Source of the DNA: Gp6-AA40 sp050742535
Lineage (GTDB): Bacteria > Acidobacteriota > Vicinamibacteria > Vicinamibacterales > UBA2999
DNA: 14,535 bases
Assembly (NCBI GenBank): GCA_050742535.1
Contig: JBOGIQ010000131.1
Coordinates: 1 to 14,535 of the forward strand
Direction: 5' to 3'
The notes beneath the pieces are model-generated. The model saw nothing but the letters and a program-made list of their open reading frames with translations, had not been told where the DNA came from and searched no databases. The translations under genes and the position numbers were made by a program. The stretch's first letter is position 1, and each line of letters begins with the position of its first letter. Positions 12,339 through 14,535 of the stretch are shown here, piece by piece.

Positions 12339-13235
12339 ATGCGCACTTTCACAGGAATCGTTATCGCTGCCGGTATGGCTGTTTCAGCGGCGCTGAATCC
12401 CGTCGACCTATTTGCCCAGGGCGCGAAATGCGACCGCGCGTGTCTCACCGACGTGATGACGCGCTATCTCAACGCGATGGTCGCGCACGACCCGTCGGCT
12501 CTTCCAGTCGCCCCGGACGTGAAGTTCACCGAGGACACCGTCCAGATGAAGCTGGGCGAGGGCGCGTGGACGACGGTCACGAAGCTGCGCCCCTATCGCG
12601 TGGATGTCATCGACGTGCCGCAGGGGGTCGCCGCCGTTCACGCCGTGGTCGAGGAGAACGGCGCGCCAGTTCTGTTTGCCGCGCGGCTGAAGGTCGTCGA
12701 TCGCCGGCTCGCCGAGATCGAGACGATGGTCGTCCGGAATCGCGAAGAGGGAGCGCTGTGGGCGCCCGATAACCTGAAGGAACCCACCGCGATGATGCTC
12801 TACAGGCCGCAGGCGTCGGAGCGCATGTCACGCGATCAGATGGTGGCGATAGCCACGCGCTACCCCGACGGACTGCGGATGGGCAGCTTCGAGAAATCCG
12901 ACGTGCCGTTCGCGCCGAATGCCTATCGCTTCGAGAACGGCGTGCGCATGGCCGGCCCCGGCTGCACGTTCCAGCCGCCGTCGTGCGAGAACATGCGGAC
13001 GCAGCGCATCCCGACGCTTGCCGGCATGAAGCGGAGACTGGTGGCGGTGGACGAGGAGATGGGCGTCGTGCTGTTTCACCTCGCGTTCGGCCGCGGCTCG
13101 CTGCCGGGACCCAACGCGCAGAAGGGAATGGGGCTGGTGACGTTCGAGGCCTTCAAGGTCTACGGCGGCCAGATGCACGCCGCCGAAGCCATCTTCGAGG
13201 CGCAGCCTGCAGAAGGACCGTTTGGTTGGGAGTGA
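12339..13235 (+). CDS. Secreted protein, unknown function (possible NTF2-like fold)
   Basis: The 298-residue protein has a signal peptide (MRTFTGIVIAAGMAVSAALN, likely cut after FAQ near residue 27). The mature part opens KCDRACLTDVMTRYLNAMVAHDPSALPVAPDVKFTEDT, a pattern (YL-A-AHDPS, then FTED) that recalls small-molecule-binding NTF2/SnoaL-like proteins in which a short helix precedes a curved sheet. This fold call is a guess from pattern only. Four cysteines (CDRAC, PGC, PSC) could form disulfides. The second half has no recognised motif. The ATG at 12339 has GAGG four bases upstream, just after the REPIN. Its stop overlaps the GTG start of the SGNH hydrolase gene, so the two are probably co-translated. 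Confidence 0.75.
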   Translation: MRTFTGIVIAAGMAVSAALNPVDLFAQGAKCDRACLTDVMTRYLNAMVAHDPSALPVAPDVKFTEDTVQMKLGEGAWTTVTKLRPYRVDVIDVPQGVAAVHAVVEENGAPVLFAARLKVVDRRLAEIETMVVRNREEGALWAPDNLKEPTAMMLYRPQASERMSRDQMVAIATRYPDGLRMGSFEKSDVPFAPNAYRFENGVRMAGPGCTFQPPSCENMRTQRIPTLAGMKRRLVAVDEEMGVVLFHLAFGRGSLPGPNAQKGMGLVTFEAFKVYGGQMHAAEAIFEAQPAEGPFGWE

Positions 13236-14290
13236 GAGTCCGCCGCCAGCATCTGGGTAACCTTCTGCTCCTGGTGGTCTCGACCGTTATCGCCGTGGGA
13301 ATCGCCGAGGCGCTCTTCCGCTGGCATACGTCGCGCACGTTCGGCCGCGACCTGCCGGAGTGGGCGGTGAAACTGGTGGTGGTGCGTGGACCGCAGGTCT
13401 TCGCCTTCAAGCCCCATGTCTCCGGCGAGGGCGTCGGAAGCGTCGACATGAAGCGGACGTTTCCCTATCGCACCAATGCGCATGGCCTGCGCGATCGCGA
13501 CCGGCCGGCCAAGGCGTCCGGCACGACGCGGGTGCTCGTCGTCGGCGATTCGTACACGTGGGGATATGCCATCGCGGAGGAGGAATCGTTTCCGCAGGTG
13601 GCGGAACGCGTGTTCGCCGAACGGGGCCGCGTCGACATCGAAGTCATAAACGGCGGAGTGCCCGACTACAACAGCCGGCAGGAGCGGGCGCTGCTCGAGA
13701 CGCTGCTGCCGATCTACCAGCCGGACGCCGTCGTTCTCGCCTACGTGGTGAACGACGCAGAACCGACAACGTCGATGCCGAGGTCCCCCGACGAGGTCTA
13801 CCGGCACTCACGCTCGTGGTTCCTGACCGAGCTGGCCGAACAGTTGAACCGAAGGTTATTCAGGCGCCCGATGCTCCCGTCCGCGAAAGACAACTTCAGC
13901 AGCGTGTACCTGGATGGCTTCGAGGAAGACTCCGTCAAGTGGAGAGACTCGCGGGAGGCGATTCGCGAAATGCGTGACCTGGCCGCTGCCGCCGGCAGTT
14001 CCTTCACGGTCCTGATGATGCCGGACTTCACGCAGCCATTCGACGATGGGTACGGGCTGCGAAAGATCCACGACGCGGTCGCGAGATGGGGACGCGAGCT
14101 GAACATCCCGGTATTCGATCTGCTGGAGTTGTTTCGCGGTGAGGATCATTCGGCATTCATCGTGCCCTGGGATGGACATCCGAATCCGGAGGCGCATCGC
14201 CGGATCGCGGTATTTCTCGTCGACACGATCCTCGACGAGCCACGCCTCAGTCCATCAGCAACGTACCGTGGCGCCGTCCCAGGTAATTGA
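13232..14290 (+). CDS. SGNH/GDSL-family hydrolase, membrane-anchored
   Basis: SGNH hydrolases remove acyl groups, often from polysaccharides or lipids; the substrate here is not known. From the GTG at 13232 the 352-residue protein has a short basic N-terminus and one membrane segment at about 10-28 (LLLLVVSTVIAVGIAEAL), so the catalytic domain should face the periplasm. Motifs: GDSYTWGY at 105-112 with nucleophile Ser107, the GG of INGGVPDYN near 141-142, VVND with Asn174, and DGHPNPEAH with Asp314 and His316. All are intact. The reading frame is open upstream to 12983, but that part overlaps the previous gene and lacks homology, and the GTGA overlap supports 13232. It is coupled to the secreted gene before it; it ends seven bases from the convergent gene. 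Confidence 0.9.
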   Translation: MRVRRQHLGNLLLLVVSTVIAVGIAEALFRWHTSRTFGRDLPEWAVKLVVVRGPQVFAFKPHVSGEGVGSVDMKRTFPYRTNAHGLRDRDRPAKASGTTRVLVVGDSYTWGYAIAEEESFPQVAERVFAERGRVDIEVINGGVPDYNSRQERALLETLLPIYQPDAVVLAYVVNDAEPTTSMPRSPDEVYRHSRSWFLTELAEQLNRRLFRRPMLPSAKDNFSSVYLDGFEEDSVKWRDSREAIREMRDLAAAAGSSFTVLMMPDFTQPFDDGYGLRKIHDAVARWGRELNIPVFDLLELFRGEDHSAFIVPWDGHPNPEAHRRIAVFLVDTILDEPRLSPSATYRGAVPGN

Positions 14291-14297
14291 GGATCCG

Positions 14298-14535
14298 CTA
14301 GAATCGCCCACGGCGGGGAATTTCGCCGCCGCCGCCGCCGCCGCGTACACCACCTTCCTGAGGCAGGCCACGGTCCCGTCCACTGATGGCGCCACGATCT
14401 TCGATTCCTGACGCACCGCCGGCAGGACCTTGGCCGCCACGTCCATCCGCCCCCCGACCTCCGCCGCCGGCCCCCGTGCTCTGTGCGACGGGCATGAAGA
14501 CCCATTGGTTGTAGGTATCGCGTCCGTTGTAAAGC
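14298..14535 (-). CDS. C-terminal end of a truncated gene with Gly/Arg-rich tail
   Basis: The window starts inside this gene and only the last 78 residues are seen. They open LYNGRDTYNQWVFMPVAQ, which resembles the C-terminal end of type II secretion/pseudopilin-like proteins of Acidobacteriota that carry TYN-W-F motifs, but the identification is weak. The rest is a low-complexity tail of Gly and Arg (GGGGRG, GRGGQG, RGGGGGG) ending GRF and a TAG stop. The tail is encoded by GGC/GGG-rich sequence, including a run of GCC/GGC triplets near 14330-14342. It converges on the SGNH gene with a gap of seven bases. Shorter open frames on both strands here are shadows of this tail. Confidence 0.55.
   Translation of the reverse strand, partial: LYNGRDTYNQWVFMPVAQSTGAGGGGRGADGRGGQGPAGGASGIEDRGAISGRDRGLPQEGGVRGGGGGGEIPRRGRF

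Noticed and set aside
12983..13231. N-terminal extension of the SGNH hydrolase frame
   Set aside because: It overlaps the preceding gene in another frame and resembles shadow coding; the GTG at 13232 with the GTGA overlap and membrane segment is more plausible.
14146..14505. Three overlapping minus-strand frames at the window end
   Set aside because: Only the frame ending at 14298 continues open to the window edge with a protein-like start (LYNGRDTYNQW); the others are shadows of the Gly/Arg-rich stretch or run into the SGNH gene.

Overview
The window looks like a high-GC chromosomal fragment from an Acidobacteriota-type bacterium, most plausibly class Vicinamibacteria. This rests on codon use, on a secreted DUF6152-type protein, and on many short GTAG- or GTGG-headed palindromes scattered between and inside genes. 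The taxonomic call is an inference; no rRNA gene is present. All intact genes look functional and tightly packed, with several 4-bp start/stop overlaps. No CRISPR array, tRNA, rRNA or transposase gene is visible.

Layout. (1) 1-97: no gene, but three hairpins forming a repeat cluster. (2) 98-3070, minus strand: the classic housekeeping operon rplU-rpmA-obgE-nadD-rsfS (ribosomal proteins L21 and L27, the ribosome-assembly GTPase Obg, NAD synthesis, ribosome silencing). (3) 3168-4251, minus strand: a TPR protein followed by an overlapping lipoprotein gene of unknown function. (4) 4384-11184, plus strand: dprA-topA-trmFO-xerC, a conserved gene order, followed by a DUF1697 gene where hslV-hslU often sits. 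(5) 11181-12191, minus strand: a secreted DUF6152-type protein, convergent with the DUF1697 gene. (6) 12339-14290, plus strand: a secreted protein of unknown function translationally coupled to a membrane-anchored SGNH/GDSL hydrolase. (7) 14298 to the window end, minus strand: the Gly/Arg-rich C-terminal end of a truncated gene.

The most notable signal is the repeats. At least five palindrome types occur, each preceded by GTAG or GTGG, which resembles REP/REPIN elements mobilised by RAYT (REP-associated tyrosine transposase) proteins. Copies lie between genes, across gene ends (nadD stop codon, xerC C-terminus), and in frame inside conserved genes (trmFO residues 191-208 and 444-451, obgE residues 344-352, xerC residues 306-313). 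A two-hairpin element in the intergenic start of the window (40-90) recurs in reverse orientation inside trmFO (8831-8884). Separate purine-rich or GGCCT-type low-complexity repeats also encode protein segments in rsfS, topA and xerC. Together they suggest a genome in which small non-autonomous repeats keep inserting into essential genes as tolerated peptide insertions, comparable to the Rickettsia palindromic elements.
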